The position numbers and the translations under genes were made by a program. A stretch of DNA of 60,000 nt from Owenia fusiformis (lineage: Eukaryota > Annelida > Polychaeta > Sabellida > Oweniidae), in the NCBI GenBank assembly GCA_903813345.2, contig CAIIXF020000005.1, forward strand, positions 25,301,375 to 25,361,374, in the 5' to 3' direction. Every line of letters starts with the position of its first letter. Positions within the stretch are counted from its first letter, which is position 1. This document shows positions 59,386-60,000 of the stretch, one piece after another. The notes beneath the pieces were generated by a model. It was not told the DNA's origin. It worked only from the letters and a program-made list of their open reading frames with translations, and did not search any database.

Positions 59386-60000
59386 GAAGCTTTTGGATAA
59401 AATGTGTTCTCTAAAATGATGTCTCTAAAATCAAATCTTTTTAGACAGGGTATGAAGGACCAGAATCTACCCAAATATTGAGTTTGTCAACATAAGTATC
59501 TTCTAGGTCTAGGTTGATAGTCTTTCCTAGATTTGTGCCTGTGCCTTGTGCATCAAGGTAGAAGGGTTAGAATGGCTTTGAGCAAGACTATTTTGTATGC
59601 TAAGTAGATCCCATAACTTGTTCAACTAATGACTCACCTCCTCTTTGAAAGAAGAGAGGAGTGCAATGTGAGACAAGCTAACATATCATAAATCTTGTCT
59701 TGTGTCAATAATGTAGACGCAACTGCAAGAAAGGATATTGCAGCGCAGCATGAAAATGGCTAACTCAAGTAAAATATGTTGAGATGTCATTGACCTCTAT
59801 GTAAGTTATGCACTAATGATGTTATGTTATAGCTGTGTTTTTCATATTTCTTTGGGCAAACCTAGCAATATTTTTACTAACATTGAAATGTTATATGTAA
59901 AACATGACTTTTTGAATGCTATATGTCTTTCTTATAAGGAATATTTTTTAATTTTCTCATTCGTTTTTTTAAAAATGTCCCTACACACATCATATATGTA
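59386..60000. other. non-coding right edge
   Basis: No exon, RNA gene or transposon terminus can be supported in the last 615 bases. Confidence 0.45.

Overview
The window looks like nuclear DNA of a marine invertebrate, most likely a lophotrochozoan such as a bivalve mollusc. The reasons are short exons in long AT-rich GT-AG introns, metazoan orthologs (mitoferrin, BOD1L1), tRNA-derived SINE pieces, many foldback and MITE transposons, and two satellite-carrying elements that resemble the bivalve 'pearl' family. The exact organism is inference. There is no bacterial-style gene organisation.

Layout. (1) 1-3.3 kb: AT-rich DNA with a ~145-bp tandem repeat interrupted by a SINE-like insertion. 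(2) 3.33-4.99 kb (+): the last four exons of a gene I cannot name, 140 visible residues. (3) 5-8.9 kb: non-coding, with a TA-flanked MITE and one copy of a 350-375 bp promoter-like element that recurs in the window. (4) 8.93-22.78 kb (-): a complete 12-exon BOD1L1/SHG1-family gene of about 1484 aa, with a Met-rich segment and an RS/RG-rich tail. All exon phases close and the summed CDS is divisible by three. Its first intron holds four neighbouring inverted-repeat elements, three with clean target-site duplications (TSDs). (5) 22.78-23.26 kb: a 480-bp head-to-head promoter containing TCTCGCGAG. (6) 23.26-35.24 kb (+): a complete 4-exon mitoferrin gene (SLC25A28/37 type, 324 aa). Its 7.75-kb first intron contains about 22 satellite units rich in AGGTCA/TGACCT half-sites, carried on two related elements. 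(7) 35.2-44.2 kb: intergenic DNA with MITEs and a candidate 5' UTR exon near 43.6 kb. (8) 44.25-48.1 kb (-): an apparently intact non-LTR retrotransposon (1139 aa: signal-like N-terminus, 2A-like motif, PHD finger, APE endonuclease, reverse transcriptase). (9) 48-60 kb: non-coding DNA with a hAT-like MITE, a 1-kb TA-flanked foldback element and a second full copy of the promoter-like element.

The two complete genes are divergently transcribed from one short intergenic interval. BOD1L1 is a chromatin/replication-fork factor related to the Set1/COMPASS Shg1 subunit. Mitoferrin is the mitochondrial inner-membrane iron importer. No functional link between them is claimed beyond the shared promoter. 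Most of the unusual content is transposable-element structure: at least six elements whose boundaries are fixed by direct-repeat TSDs, several of them inside introns.
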